A DNA stretch of 9,780 nt from Clostridiales bacterium UBA2432 (GTDB taxonomy: Bacteria > Bacillota > Clostridia > Lachnospirales > Vallitaleaceae): the NCBI GenBank assembly GCA_002342805.1, contig DDQW01000004.1, forward strand, positions 1 through 9,780, given 5' to 3'. The translations under genes were made by a program, and so were the position numbers. The notes below the pieces were generated by a model. That model worked only from the letters and a program-made list of their open reading frames with translations. It searched no databases and had not been told where the DNA came from. This document shows positions 1 through 6,810 of the stretch, piece after piece. Positions within the stretch are counted from its first letter, which is position 1. Each line of letters opens with the position of its first letter.

Positions 1-615
1 ATCTTGACATAAGACCATCCTAATACCACCATACCCTATAAGATAAATACCAAAGATTTTACCCTTCACCCTGTAATCTTTTCTTATCGTCCAGAGAATC
101 GTGAAAAATATATAGTTTAGTAGAAATTCATACATTTGAACTGGATGAACGTATAGTGATCCGACTTCCAAACCCCATAATCTAGCTTGGCTCATGGTTT
201 GACCATATACGTCACAACCTATACGACTAATTCCTTGTGCCAAAACAATTGGTGGTGCAAACATCTCAGCTAGCTCTCTAAAGTTATATTTATTACTACG
301 CACTGAAATTGCACCAACAGTTATTAACCCACCTACAATCCCACCGTGAACAGATAATCCACCACTTGAGACCATAAATATTCTTAACGGTTGCTCTAAG
401 TAGTAGGAAAAGTTGTAAAAAAGTATGTATCCTACCCTTGCTCCAATAAATATCCCTAAAATTCCACCCATAATAATGTTACTGATTTCATCTGTATTCA
501 TACCTTTTTGCCTAGCTTCACGCATTATAAGTAAATATGCTGTGATAACACCGGTCGCAATCATTACACCAAAAAAATGTATGTTTACTGGACCTACTGA
601 AAATAATATCTTCAT
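1..615 (-). CDS. Lgt-family membrane protein (prolipoprotein diacylglyceryl transferase-like), C-terminus cut by window edge
   Basis: The first 205 codons are visible; the 3' end lies beyond position 1. Canonical Lgt moves diacylglycerol from phosphatidylglycerol to the lipobox cysteine of prolipoproteins in the plasma membrane. Seen: a multi-helix hydrophobic protein opening with the Lgt-like GPVNIHFFGVMIATG, then GARVGY, the family hallmark SVHGG (His90), SRIGCDVYG (131-138) and a C-terminal YGGIR (Arg199). Odd: aligned by eye to E. coli Lgt, His103, Arg143 and Arg239 have counterparts (H90, R131, R199), but Tyr26 becomes F15, Asn146 becomes C134, Glu151 becomes Q139 and Glu243 becomes C203. 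It therefore looks like a divergent paralogue rather than the housekeeping enzyme. The start is set by GAGAGGT 5 nt before the ATG. It lies 236 bp after the RseC-like gene on the same strand. Family membership is sure; lipidating activity is not. Confidence 0.85.
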   Translation of the reverse strand, partial: MKILFSVGPVNIHFFGVMIATGVITAYLLIMREARQKGMNTDEISNIIMGGILGIFIGARVGYILFYNFSYYLEQPLRIFMVSSGGLSVHGGIVGGLITVGAISVRSNKYNFRELAEMFAPPIVLAQGISRIGCDVYGQTMSQARLWGLEVGSLYVHPVQMYEFLLNYIFFTILWTIRKDYRVKGKIFGIYLIGYGGIRMVLCQD

Positions 616-620
616 TTTTT

Positions 621-627
621 ACCTCTC
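621..627 (-). promoter_or_regulatory. ribosome binding site of the Lgt-like gene
   Basis: On the minus strand this reads GAGAGGT, 5 nt before the ATG at 615. It fixes the start of the Lgt-like gene, which otherwise has only one edge in the window. Confidence 0.7.
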
Positions 628-669
628 ATTCTCCGTTAATCTAATGATCTAAAATAAATGTAGTATTAA

Positions 670-675
670 ATTATA
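670..675 (-). promoter_or_regulatory. possible -10 box for the Lgt-like gene
   Basis: The minus strand reads a perfect TATAAT about 55 nt before the start codon. No good -35 box is seen at 15-19 bp. The 236-bp gap after the RseC-like gene makes an own promoter plausible, possibly one needing an activator. The rest of the gap (616-851) shows no gene, only AT-rich sequence with a short palindrome at 746-761. Confidence 0.3.
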
Positions 676-851
676 GAAACATCGGACAATATCGTTTTGG
701 AATCTCCATATATTAGGTAATCTAATAAATGTTGTGCTTGACTAAACTTATAAACATAAGTATTTGAGTTAATATATCCTGATTTCGTTTTCATTTCGAG
801 TGCAAAAAACTTCCATCTCTTAACTCTAGATTAGTGTTATTAGTGCAAGTA

Positions 852-1280
852 TCAATCTTTCATTACCTTTGTTATTCTAAATACACTACCTTTTTTATGA
901 CTAACCTTATGATCGATAGCTTTGATGACAAGCATACTTATAGTCAAGAAGAATAGACCTCCAAATAACATAAATATTTCACTTGACTCTTTACCCATAA
1001 TATCAAGTCCATAATTAACAAGTATCATTCCAAAAAACATAAAAACCAGGGGAAGTATATAGACAACTAAGGCTGCCCTAATAATGGTCCTTGTATCCGT
1101 CTCGATTTCAATCATATTTCCAACGGATGCACCTAAGTTATTGATGAGGTCAACATTAATCACCTTTTTTTCGCACCCGCCACTACAATCATTGCATTTA
1201 TCTCCACATGCTGTTGTTCTGGATATTTGAACTGTTAACATGAGCCCTTTTTGATCCACAACGTAACCCTTTTGTTTCAT
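852..1280 (-). CDS. RseC/MucC-family membrane protein (SoxR-reducing-system type)
   Basis: A 142-residue protein. RseC-family proteins are small membrane proteins with an N-terminal cysteine cluster and two transmembrane helices. In E. coli RseC is tied to the SoxR-reducing system and sigma-E regulation; the role in Gram-positives is poorly known. Seen: an N-terminal soluble part with C25, C29, C32 and C36 (spacing CX3CX2CX3C, could bind a metal or Fe-S cluster), then hydrophobic segments near 67-89 and 101-120, and a short basic tail. The start was chosen at the second in-frame Met (1280), because GGGAGGT sits 6 nt before it. A longer reading from 1319 would translate that binding site as RKGGSI and overlap the upstream gene. 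The upstream HMA gene stops 4 nt earlier, so the two are probably translationally coupled. The metal or redox role is inferred from neighbours. Confidence 0.85.
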   Translation of the reverse strand: MKQKGYVVDQKGLMLTVQISRTTACGDKCNDCSGGCEKKVINVDLINNLGASVGNMIEIETDTRTIIRAALVVYILPLVFMFFGMILVNYGLDIMGKESSEIFMLFGGLFFLTISMLVIKAIDHKVSHKKGSVFRITKVMKD

Positions 1281-1284
1281 AATG

Positions 1285-1539
1285 CTACCTCCCTTCCTTT
1301 GATTTGCGATCTTCTCCAATTAGCTCAATTGGAATTTTACCAGTAATAATAGAAGCGTTAATGACTTTTCTAATTTTCCTCTTAGTTATATGATCATTCT
1401 CACACTTTACTATAATCACTTGTTTCTCTAAATCTATTTCATATTCTAATATACCAGTTATGTCATCAAGAGATTTTGCTACATTCAGCAAACAGTGATA
1501 GCACAGCATATTTTTTTGTTTTATCTTCAATGTATACAA
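1285..1539 (-). CDS. HMA-domain small metal-binding protein (CopZ-like chaperone)
   Basis: 84 residues, the length of one heavy-metal-associated domain plus a short charged tail. Family knowledge: such ferredoxin-fold proteins bind Cu(+) through a CxxC and pass it to P1B ATPases or repressors in the cytoplasm. Seen: the motif NMLCYHC with C13 and C16, where classical domains read GMTCxxC, followed by the expected helix-strand-strand pattern (VAKSLDDITGILEYEIDLEK), and a further Cys at 46 after the third strand. The lost Gly and Thr before the first Cys and the Tyr-His between the cysteines are unusual. The start is TTG at 1539, supported by AGGAGG 7 nt upstream. No signal peptide is seen. It is the first gene of a pair with the RseC-like gene. 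Copper as the ligand is inferred from the neighbouring oxidase and ATPase. Confidence 0.75.
   Translation of the reverse strand: MYTLKIKQKNMLCYHCLLNVAKSLDDITGILEYEIDLEKQVIIVKCENDHITKRKIRKVINASIITGKIPIELIGEDRKSKEGR
1287..1293 (-). promoter_or_regulatory. ribosome binding site deciding the RseC-like start
   Basis: The minus strand reads GGGAGGT, 6 nt before the ATG at 1280. It overlaps the TAG stop (1285-1287) of the HMA gene by one base, a typical layout for translational coupling. It argues against the longer in-frame start at 1319. Confidence 0.75.
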
Positions 1540-1546
1540 AGCCTTA

Positions 1547-1552
1547 CCTCCT
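1547..1552 (-). promoter_or_regulatory. ribosome binding site supporting a TTG start
   Basis: The minus strand reads a perfect AGGAGG, 7 nt before TTG at 1539. There is no ATG nearby upstream in frame; the next is ATG at codon 11, directly before the metal-binding CxxC, which would remove the first strand of the fold. TTG is therefore the likely start. Confidence 0.75.
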
Positions 1553-1578
1553 AAGATTTTTTATTACTCTATAATTAT

Positions 1579-1608
1579 CTTATACAAATAAGGCAGAAAT
1601 GTGATTAA
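1579..1608 (-). promoter_or_regulatory. candidate promoter of the HMA-RseC unit
   Basis: On the minus strand, TTAATC (1603-1608) and TATAAG (1579-1584) are 18 bp apart, between the probable oxidase terminator and the HMA gene. The match is modest in an AT-rich stretch, and the -35 box abuts the terminator T tract. It is offered because the terminator upstream implies a new promoter here. Confidence 0.25.
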
Positions 1609-1641
1609 AAAAATAAATAGAGAAAATATATCCCTATTTAT
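1605..1641 (-). terminator. AT-rich rho-independent terminator after the multicopper oxidase
   Basis: On the minus strand ATAAATAG (1634-1641) pairs perfectly with CTATTTAT (1613-1620) around a 13-nt loop, within which two more inner pairs can form. A run of T residues follows directly (1606-1612 and on). It begins 27 nt after the oxidase stop codon. Only one G-C pair lies in the main stem, so it may be leaky. Confidence 0.45.
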
Positions 1642-1668
1642 CATTTATACTGAAATGAAGTTTTCTCA

Positions 1669-3105
1669 TCATTGTTCTATTACCTCAAGTTGTCCCATCA
1701 TACCAGCTTCTTCATGCTCTAGAATATGGCAATGATACATAAACACACCTTTATAACTGAATTTCACAATAATCCGAACCGTTTCATCTGCTTGAACAAA
1801 AACGGTATCTTTCCATCCTTGTTCGTTAAGGGGTGGTTCTTTCCCATCACGACTGAGAATCTGAAATTGGGTGCCATGAATATGAAATGGATGACCCATT
1901 TTCCCCATCATGGTACTGTTGGCTGTAATTTCCCATATCTCTGTATCACCAAGGATGACATTGTCATCTATTCTATTCATATCAAATTTTCTGCCATTGA
2001 GACTAACCATGTGACCCATACCATCTAGTTCGATTGTTTTTACACTCGAGGCCAGACCCTCATCTAATTTCTCAATCTCTGCCAACCATTTGGGAATCAC
2101 CGTCGTATCCTCTATTTCTTCACCAATTCTAAAAGTCATAATTAATGTATTATTTGTTAAAAGTTCAACGACATCACCTTCTTGATACTTGTCAAACTCA
2201 ATGATGATTTCTGCTCTTTCACCAGGTGAAACAAAGATTTTTTTACCTGAAACCGGTTTTTCAAGGAGGCCACCGTCAGATGCTATTTGATAGAACTCGG
2301 TATTATCACTTAGCCTTAAGTTGTAGTTACTCGCATTTGCACCATTAACAACTCGAAAACGATAGTTCATTTGCATAACATCCAAATAAGGGGTAATAGC
2401 ACCATTAACAATGATCTTATCTCCAACTGCACCATTCATCATATTATTAAAGTAAACAAATGTCCCGTTTTCATTAAAGCTTCTATCTTGAATAATTAGT
2501 GGAATATCATTAACGCCATAATCATCAGGAAGGTTTAAAGACTTCGAATACTCATCTTCGATAATAATAAGACCTGCTAAACCTTGATAGACCTGCGTAG
2601 CTGTTGTCCCTATGACATGGGGATGAAACCATAAGGTTGATGCAGGTTGATTAATGGTAAAGGTCGGTTCCCAAATACTATTAACTCCAATGACTTGATG
2701 TGGTCCACCGTCTACAGGTCCATTTATTTCTAATCCATGCCAATGAACAGATGTTGTATCGTCAAGCTCATTGGTAATGTGCATATTTATTTCTTCACCT
2801 CGAACGGTTTTAAGTACCGGTCCAAGATAACTGCCATTATACCCTAAAGTAGGTGTTAATAAATCACCTATGAAATTAGTTGTCCCTTTTTGAACATTGA
2901 GATAATAATCGGATATACCCTCTTCTGGGTTTTTATCCTCCAATAATGCTGGAATAGGTAACAACTGTCGTCCATCTGGGTTTGAACCAACTTCAGATTT
3001 TATCATTGTACTGTCCTTTTTATTAAGAAAATTTTGACCATAAAGTCCCACAACGATTATAACTGTTCCAAATATAAGTAAACTTATTAGTAGCTTATTT
3101 CTCAT
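1669..3105 (-). CDS. CueO-like multicopper oxidase, membrane-anchored
   Basis: 478 residues, three-cupredoxin type. Multicopper oxidases of the CueO/CotA group couple one-electron oxidation of a substrate (Cu(+) in CueO) to reduction of O2 to water outside the cytoplasmic membrane. All four copper motifs are visible: HWH (121-123), HPH (161-163), HPFHIH (405-410) and HCHILEH with a trailing Met (458-469). Type-1 ligands H405, C459, H464 and axial M469 and all type-2/3 histidine pairs are intact, so it should be active. NSTMMGKMGHPF puts extra methionines by the type-1 site, as near the CueO substrate site. The N-terminus (4-22) is a hydrophobic Sec-type signal or anchor with no twin arginine and no lipobox. 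GAGGT lies 6 nt before the ATG. It follows the diguanylate cyclase by 68 bp on the same strand. Cu(+) oxidation is the favoured role; manganese or phenolic substrates remain possible. Confidence 0.93.
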   Translation of the reverse strand: MRNKLLISLLIFGTVIIVVGLYGQNFLNKKDSTMIKSEVGSNPDGRQLLPIPALLEDKNPEEGISDYYLNVQKGTTNFIGDLLTPTLGYNGSYLGPVLKTVRGEEINMHITNELDDTTSVHWHGLEINGPVDGGPHQVIGVNSIWEPTFTINQPASTLWFHPHVIGTTATQVYQGLAGLIIIEDEYSKSLNLPDDYGVNDIPLIIQDRSFNENGTFVYFNNMMNGAVGDKIIVNGAITPYLDVMQMNYRFRVVNGANASNYNLRLSDNTEFYQIASDGGLLEKPVSGKKIFVSPGERAEIIIEFDKYQEGDVVELLTNNTLIMTFRIGEEIEDTTVIPKWLAEIEKLDEGLASSVKTIELDGMGHMVSLNGRKFDMNRIDDNVILGDTEIWEITANSTMMGKMGHPFHIHGTQFQILSRDGKEPPLNEQGWKDTVFVQADETVRIIVKFSYKGVFMYHCHILEHEEAGMMGQLEVIEQ

Positions 3106-3130
3106 GTTATTACCTCACTTTTCCTGAAGT

Positions 3131-3158
3131 TTTATGCCCATTCAAATCAACCTGTAAA
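3131..3158 (-). promoter_or_regulatory. weak candidate promoter for the multicopper oxidase
   Basis: On the minus strand, TTTACA (3153-3158) and CATAAA (3131-3136) are separated by 16 bp within the 68-bp gap before the oxidase. It could give the oxidase its own transcript besides read-through from the signalling genes. Chance similarity cannot be excluded. Confidence 0.25.
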
Positions 3159-3173
3159 TCGTGTTTATCCCAA

Positions 3174-3881
3174 TTAAGATACTTGGTTTTTACCTTTTTT
3201 CTTAGCATTTAACATTGCCGAATCGGCATATTTGATGATTTCTCGTGGAGAACGCCCATTCTCTGGATAGGATCCAACACCTAAAGATACCGTACATACA
3301 CCAGCACCCTCAATATGCAATTTGCTTACATTTAGTTTAATTTTTTCAGCTAAACCTCTTGCAGTTAAATAATCGCATCTTTCTAAAATTACTAGTACCT
3401 CTTCTCCTCCATACCTATAGACCCTATCAATTGATCTAATTGAGTTCTTTATTTCTTCGCTAATTCCCTTAAGTACTTCATCACCAACTTCATGCCCATA
3501 GTTGTCATTGTATGATTTGAAGTTATCAATATCAATAAAAATCATTGAATAGGACTCTGCAAATTCAAGGGTAACCAAACTTTCTTCAAGAGCTTTCCTA
3601 TTATATAATTGTGTTAATTCATCGACATTTAATTTCAGTTCTAATGTTCTATTGTATTTTACCAACGTCATATTCTTTCTGAAGATGTACAATACAACGA
3701 GATAATATAATACCCCAAATGCAACAGATATAATCAAGCAATGAACTAATTGATTATTGAATATCTTCATAATAATGAGGTGATTGATTAAGCCATATAT
3801 GATAGAAATAGTAATTAAAATTACAAAAAGTTTCTTTTTAAAAAACATTCTCACAGCTGGTCTCCCTATCACCTGAATCAT
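3174..3881 (-). CDS. membrane diguanylate cyclase (GGDEF domain)
   Basis: 235 residues. GGDEF enzymes make c-di-GMP from two GTP. Seen: two hydrophobic segments (about 17-39 and 45-67) with almost no extracytoplasmic loop, a short linker, then a full GGDEF domain from DELTQLYNR (87-95). It has the metal-binding DIDNFK (D117), the active-site loop GGEEV (158-162; a GGEEF variant with Val in the last place) and SLGVGSYP (199-206). The product-inhibition I-site RSID (149-152) lies five residues before the loop, as in feedback-inhibited cyclases. It appears catalytically competent. It has no separate sensor domain, so input may come through the membrane helices or partners. The ATG start overlaps the stop of the HD-GYP gene (ATGA, 3878-3881). 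A start at codon 10 (GTG) or 12, after a GGGAGA, is also possible and would leave both helices intact. Confidence 0.9.
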   Translation of the reverse strand: MIQVIGRPAVRMFFKKKLFVILITISIIYGLINHLIIMKIFNNQLVHCLIISVAFGVLYYLVVLYIFRKNMTLVKYNRTLELKLNVDELTQLYNRKALEESLVTLEFAESYSMIFIDIDNFKSYNDNYGHEVGDEVLKGISEEIKNSIRSIDRVYRYGGEEVLVILERCDYLTARGLAEKIKLNVSKLHIEGAGVCTVSLGVGSYPENGRSPREIIKYADSAMLNAKKKGKNQVS

Positions 3882-5020
3882 GATGCATCCACTTTAATAA
3901 TATCTAGTGCTTCGATAAAAAAATCAACGATATCGGCATCAAATTGTTTACCCTTTTCATTGTTAAGGATTCTAATTCCCTCCTCAACACTACGGTGCTG
4001 TTGATATATTCTATCAGTGGTTATTGCATCATATGCATCGGCTACAGCTATAATCTTGCTACCTAGTGGTATAGATGTGCCCTTCAGTCCATCAGGATAA
4101 CCTCCTCCATCATATCTTTCATGGTGGTGTCTTATAATTGTAGAAATGTTCTCGTATCCAATGATTTCTCCAACAAGATCTGCACCAATGGAAGGATGCT
4201 CTTTCATTTTATTATATTCTTCGTTTGTCAGTTTTCCAGGTTTATTCAAAACACTTTCCGGTATGCCTATTTTACCGATATCATGTAGATTAGCAGCAAC
4301 AGTTATTTCATTTGCTAGTTCACCACTAATCTTCATCTGATCTAAGATAAGACTCACGTACTCACTTACATTCGTGGAATGCAAACCAGTATATGTATCT
4401 TTTGCATCAATAAATTTAACAAAGCTTTTGAACATATTTAGATACTGGTTCTCTAGTTTACTGGTCAAATCAACGGTTTCTGTTATATCCTCAATATATA
4501 ACATTATTTGACTATGATTTAATTCTTCAGTTATAAAAGGTAATGCCTTCAATATCAAATGTTTATCACCGGATTCTGTCAAATACCGAGTTAAATGTAT
4601 ATGATGATCAGTATTCCCACTCAATGTATTGTCAATTACCTTACTCACCCGTTCTTTGTCTTCCTCGAAATACATTAAGATATCTGTTCCTTCGACATCT
4701 ATTATACCTAGCAACTTTTCCGCAGAATCATTCAGGTATTTTATCTGATTATTTTCTTCTAGAATAACTATACCAGATGATATGGTTTCTAGAATATGAT
4801 TAGAGAAAACCTTCTCCTGAGATAACTCGGTTTCATACTTACGTTGTTTTGCAATGATTCGTTGAATATACCATCCATTGACCAATGAATAGACTAAAAG
4901 TATTCCAAACAACAGAAATTCTGAAATATTCATCAATTGGTTGTGAAGGATTTCTAGTAGAAATATTATTGCAACATTTGTATAAGCGATAATGCTAATA
5001 CTTCGATAACTCTTCTTCAT
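3878..5020 (-). CDS. membrane PAS/HD-GYP c-di-GMP phosphodiesterase
   Basis: 380 residues. HD-GYP proteins hydrolyse c-di-GMP (or cGAMP) using a two- or three-iron centre. Seen in order: two hydrophobic helices (about 8-25 and 34-52), a short coiled linker, a PAS domain (about 72-185, with ETISSGIVILEENNQIKYLN typical of its first half), then an HD-GYP domain (about 190-375). Catalytic hallmarks are intact: H214 in the LHS motif, HD (246-247) within LHDIGKIGIP, H275, the HHH run (298-300), GGGYPDGL with GYP at 307-309, and AVADAYDAIT. The PAS domain could sense a redox cofactor or ligand, but no specific binding residue is recognisable. An AAGGG lies 9 nt before the ATG. The gene starts 20 nt after the chemoreceptor stop and overlaps the cyclase gene by 4 nt, so the three are almost certainly co-transcribed. 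Confidence 0.93.
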   Translation of the reverse strand: MKKSYRSISIIAYTNVAIIFLLEILHNQLMNISEFLLFGILLVYSLVNGWYIQRIIAKQRKYETELSQEKVFSNHILETISSGIVILEENNQIKYLNDSAEKLLGIIDVEGTDILMYFEEDKERVSKVIDNTLSGNTDHHIHLTRYLTESGDKHLILKALPFITEELNHSQIMLYIEDITETVDLTSKLENQYLNMFKSFVKFIDAKDTYTGLHSTNVSEYVSLILDQMKISGELANEITVAANLHDIGKIGIPESVLNKPGKLTNEEYNKMKEHPSIGADLVGEIIGYENISTIIRHHHERYDGGGYPDGLKGTSIPLGSKIIAVADAYDAITTDRIYQQHRSVEEGIRILNNEKGKQFDADIVDFFIEALDIIKVDAS

Positions 5021-5040
5021 ATATTTTACCCTTATTCTAT

Positions 5041-6723
5041 TTATTCAAGTACAAAGCTCTTATTAGTTTCTGTCAGACTATTAGCCCTATTTTTTAGTTC
5101 TTCTGATGTTGATATTATCTCCTTAAAAGTGATGACTTGACTTGAAATCTCTTGATTGATTTCAGATGTAGCATCACTATTTGAAATCACCAACTTAAGA
5201 ATATCTGCCGATGAATTCTTTACATATGAAGATGACTCAACAAGTTCAATTACTTTATCGTTAATTTCAACTACGTGGTCAGCAACTGATTCTATGCTCT
5301 TACCTAACTTCTTTGTTGCCTCAATCATACCTTCAAAGTATTCATGAGAACTATGTATTTCTGTATTCGTTTCATCGATTTTGGTCACTACATCGTCAAT
5401 TTTCACCTGTACATCATGAACCATTTGATCTATTTGATCGGTTGCTGAACTCGATTCTTCTGCTAAAGCTTTAATTTCATTGGCAACAACTGCAAACCCT
5501 TTACCACTTTCTCCTGCTCTTGCAGCTTCAATATTAGCATTTAGTGCCAATAATGATGTCTGTTTTGATATACCACGTATAATCGTTGTTATACTCCCAA
5601 TTCCCTCAGCCACCATTTTCAATGAATCTACAGATATTGTTACATGTGATATAGAAGCAAGAACAAACTTATTCTTATCATTTACTACATCAATATTTTC
5701 ACTCAAGCTGTCAGATTCACTTCTTAATAAACTTGCGTCATTACTTGCTTCGCTGCTATGACCCAAAATTACCTGTGATTCCTTCAAAACGTGATCTATA
5801 TTACGATCTATTACTGAAGATTTCATCTCTATTTCAGAATTTGATTCAATGATATCGTTAACTTCTTTATGTATACTATCTATAGATGTTTTCATTTGTG
5901 CCACAACTTGAGTCAACACTGTACTGTCCTTATCTAAATCACCTGCTATGTTTATTGATTGTGAGATCATACCCACTAGTGTTTCTAATGTTATATTCAG
6001 GCTACTAAACAATTCACCAAACTCATCTCTTCTATTAGATTGAACAGGGTTATTAAACTTTCCTTTCGATAAATCCGAAGAGAAGTTCATTGTTTTGTTT
6101 AATTGTCTGTTGATATATGAAGAAATAATAAATCCAACTGCTAGACTAATGATAATACTACTTACAATGAAAACCACAACAAGTTTTTTTGTAGATTCAT
6201 AAAATGATACACTTCTCATGTAGTGATGCTCTATTTCTTCCATTTGAATTTCGACAATAGCTATAAATTCATTATTTATGCTATCTGCAAACTCCATAGT
6301 GGATAATGACTGCTTGACCGCCTCATCATTATTCCCATCAATGCTTTCTTGAATTGCCTTGGCTTGCAGAGACTCAAATTCTTGAATATCTTCAATGAGA
6401 CCATCAATTTCCACACCACTAATCAAGTTATAGTCCCTAATTTTTCCATAAATATCTTCCACATAGCGTTCTTCAAAATGCATGAAATGTTCTTTTTTTT
6501 CTGCCTGATCAGATGCCAACAATATATTCTTTTCTGACCTTTGCACTAAGGCAAAACTATATTGCGCAGACTTTAGTAAATCTATTGCCTTTACATCCCT
6601 TTCATACATTGTTTTGATATTATCATTCATTTTTCCCATTTGTATTATGCCAACAATTCCCATAGCCATTAACATTAAAACTAGGAAAAAATATCCTAGA
6701 TAAAGCTTTCTTTTAACCGTCAT
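5041..6723 (-). CDS. methyl-accepting chemotaxis protein
   Basis: 560 residues from the chosen start. Chemoreceptors control CheA kinase at the membrane and so flagellar motion. Seen: TM1 (about 8-28), an extracytoplasmic helical region of about 150 residues resembling the four-helix-bundle MCP sensor type, TM2 (about 180-203), a HAMP domain (about 204-255, with RRDEFGEL), then a long coiled-coil signalling domain. The conserved hairpin tip is near 385-425 (ISKQTSLLALNANIEAARAG, followed by KGFAVVANEIKALAEES). There is no C-terminal CheR/CheB docking pentapeptide. An in-frame ATG 33 nt upstream (6756) is rejected, because AAGGAG sits 7 nt before the ATG at 6723 and nothing suitable precedes 6756. 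No metal-ligand cluster is evident in the sensor region; its ligand is unknown. It is the first gene of the signalling run and is followed after 20 bp by the HD-GYP gene. Confidence 0.93.
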   Translation of the reverse strand: MTVKRKLYLGYFFLVLMLMAMGIVGIIQMGKMNDNIKTMYERDVKAIDLLKSAQYSFALVQRSEKNILLASDQAEKKEHFMHFEERYVEDIYGKIRDYNLISGVEIDGLIEDIQEFESLQAKAIQESIDGNNDEAVKQSLSTMEFADSINNEFIAIVEIQMEEIEHHYMRSVSFYESTKKLVVVFIVSSIIISLAVGFIISSYINRQLNKTMNFSSDLSKGKFNNPVQSNRRDEFGELFSSLNITLETLVGMISQSINIAGDLDKDSTVLTQVVAQMKTSIDSIHKEVNDIIESNSEIEMKSSVIDRNIDHVLKESQVILGHSSEASNDASLLRSESDSLSENIDVVNDKNKFVLASISHVTISVDSLKMVAEGIGSITTIIRGISKQTSLLALNANIEAARAGESGKGFAVVANEIKALAEESSSATDQIDQMVHDVQVKIDDVVTKIDETNTEIHSSHEYFEGMIEATKKLGKSIESVADHVVEINDKVIELVESSSYVKNSSADILKLVISNSDATSEINQEISSQVITFKEIISTSEELKNRANSLTETNKSFVLE

Positions 6724-6730
6724 TTGATTT

Positions 6731-6736
6731 CTCCTT
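6731..6736 (-). promoter_or_regulatory. ribosome binding site deciding the chemoreceptor start
   Basis: The minus strand reads AAGGAG, 7 nt before the ATG at 6723. The longer in-frame start at 6756 has only AT-rich sequence before it, so the shorter protein is favoured. Confidence 0.75.
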
Positions 6737-6751
6737 GATAATAATATTTTT

Positions 6752-6781
6752 TTCATAAGTATACATATACAATATGCTCAA
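6752..6781 (-). promoter_or_regulatory. weak candidate promoter for the chemoreceptor operon
   Basis: On the minus strand, TTGAGC (6776-6781) and TATGAA (6752-6757) are 18 bp apart. Transcription would start near 6745, leaving room for the AAGGAG site. Each box matches the vegetative consensus at four of six positions. No sigma-28 (flagellar) type promoter is seen. Confidence 0.25.
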
Positions 6782-6810
6782 AATATGATAGAAATATGGC
6801 TACATAAATA

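Noticed and set aside
425..652. Plus-strand open frame of 75 codons
   Set aside because: It lies antisense to the conserved Lgt-like coding sequence and shows no ribosome site or family motif.
841..851. Repeated TTAGTG near the end of the RseC-like gene as a terminator or repeat array
   Set aside because: Only two short copies, no stem and no T run.
1281..1319. Longer N-terminus for the RseC-like protein
   Set aside because: It would translate the GGGAGGT ribosome site and overlap the HMA gene; RseC homologues start close to the cysteine region.
1531..1538. TGTATACA palindrome as a copper operator
   Set aside because: It falls inside the first codons of the HMA gene and lacks the two-base centre of the TACAnnTGTA box.
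1726..2028. Plus-strand open frame of 100 codons
   Set aside because: It is antisense to the copper-ligand part of the multicopper oxidase; its composition is a mirror of that gene.
6724..6756. Longer N-terminus for the chemoreceptor
   Set aside because: No ribosome site precedes it, while AAGGAG sits correctly before the inner ATG.
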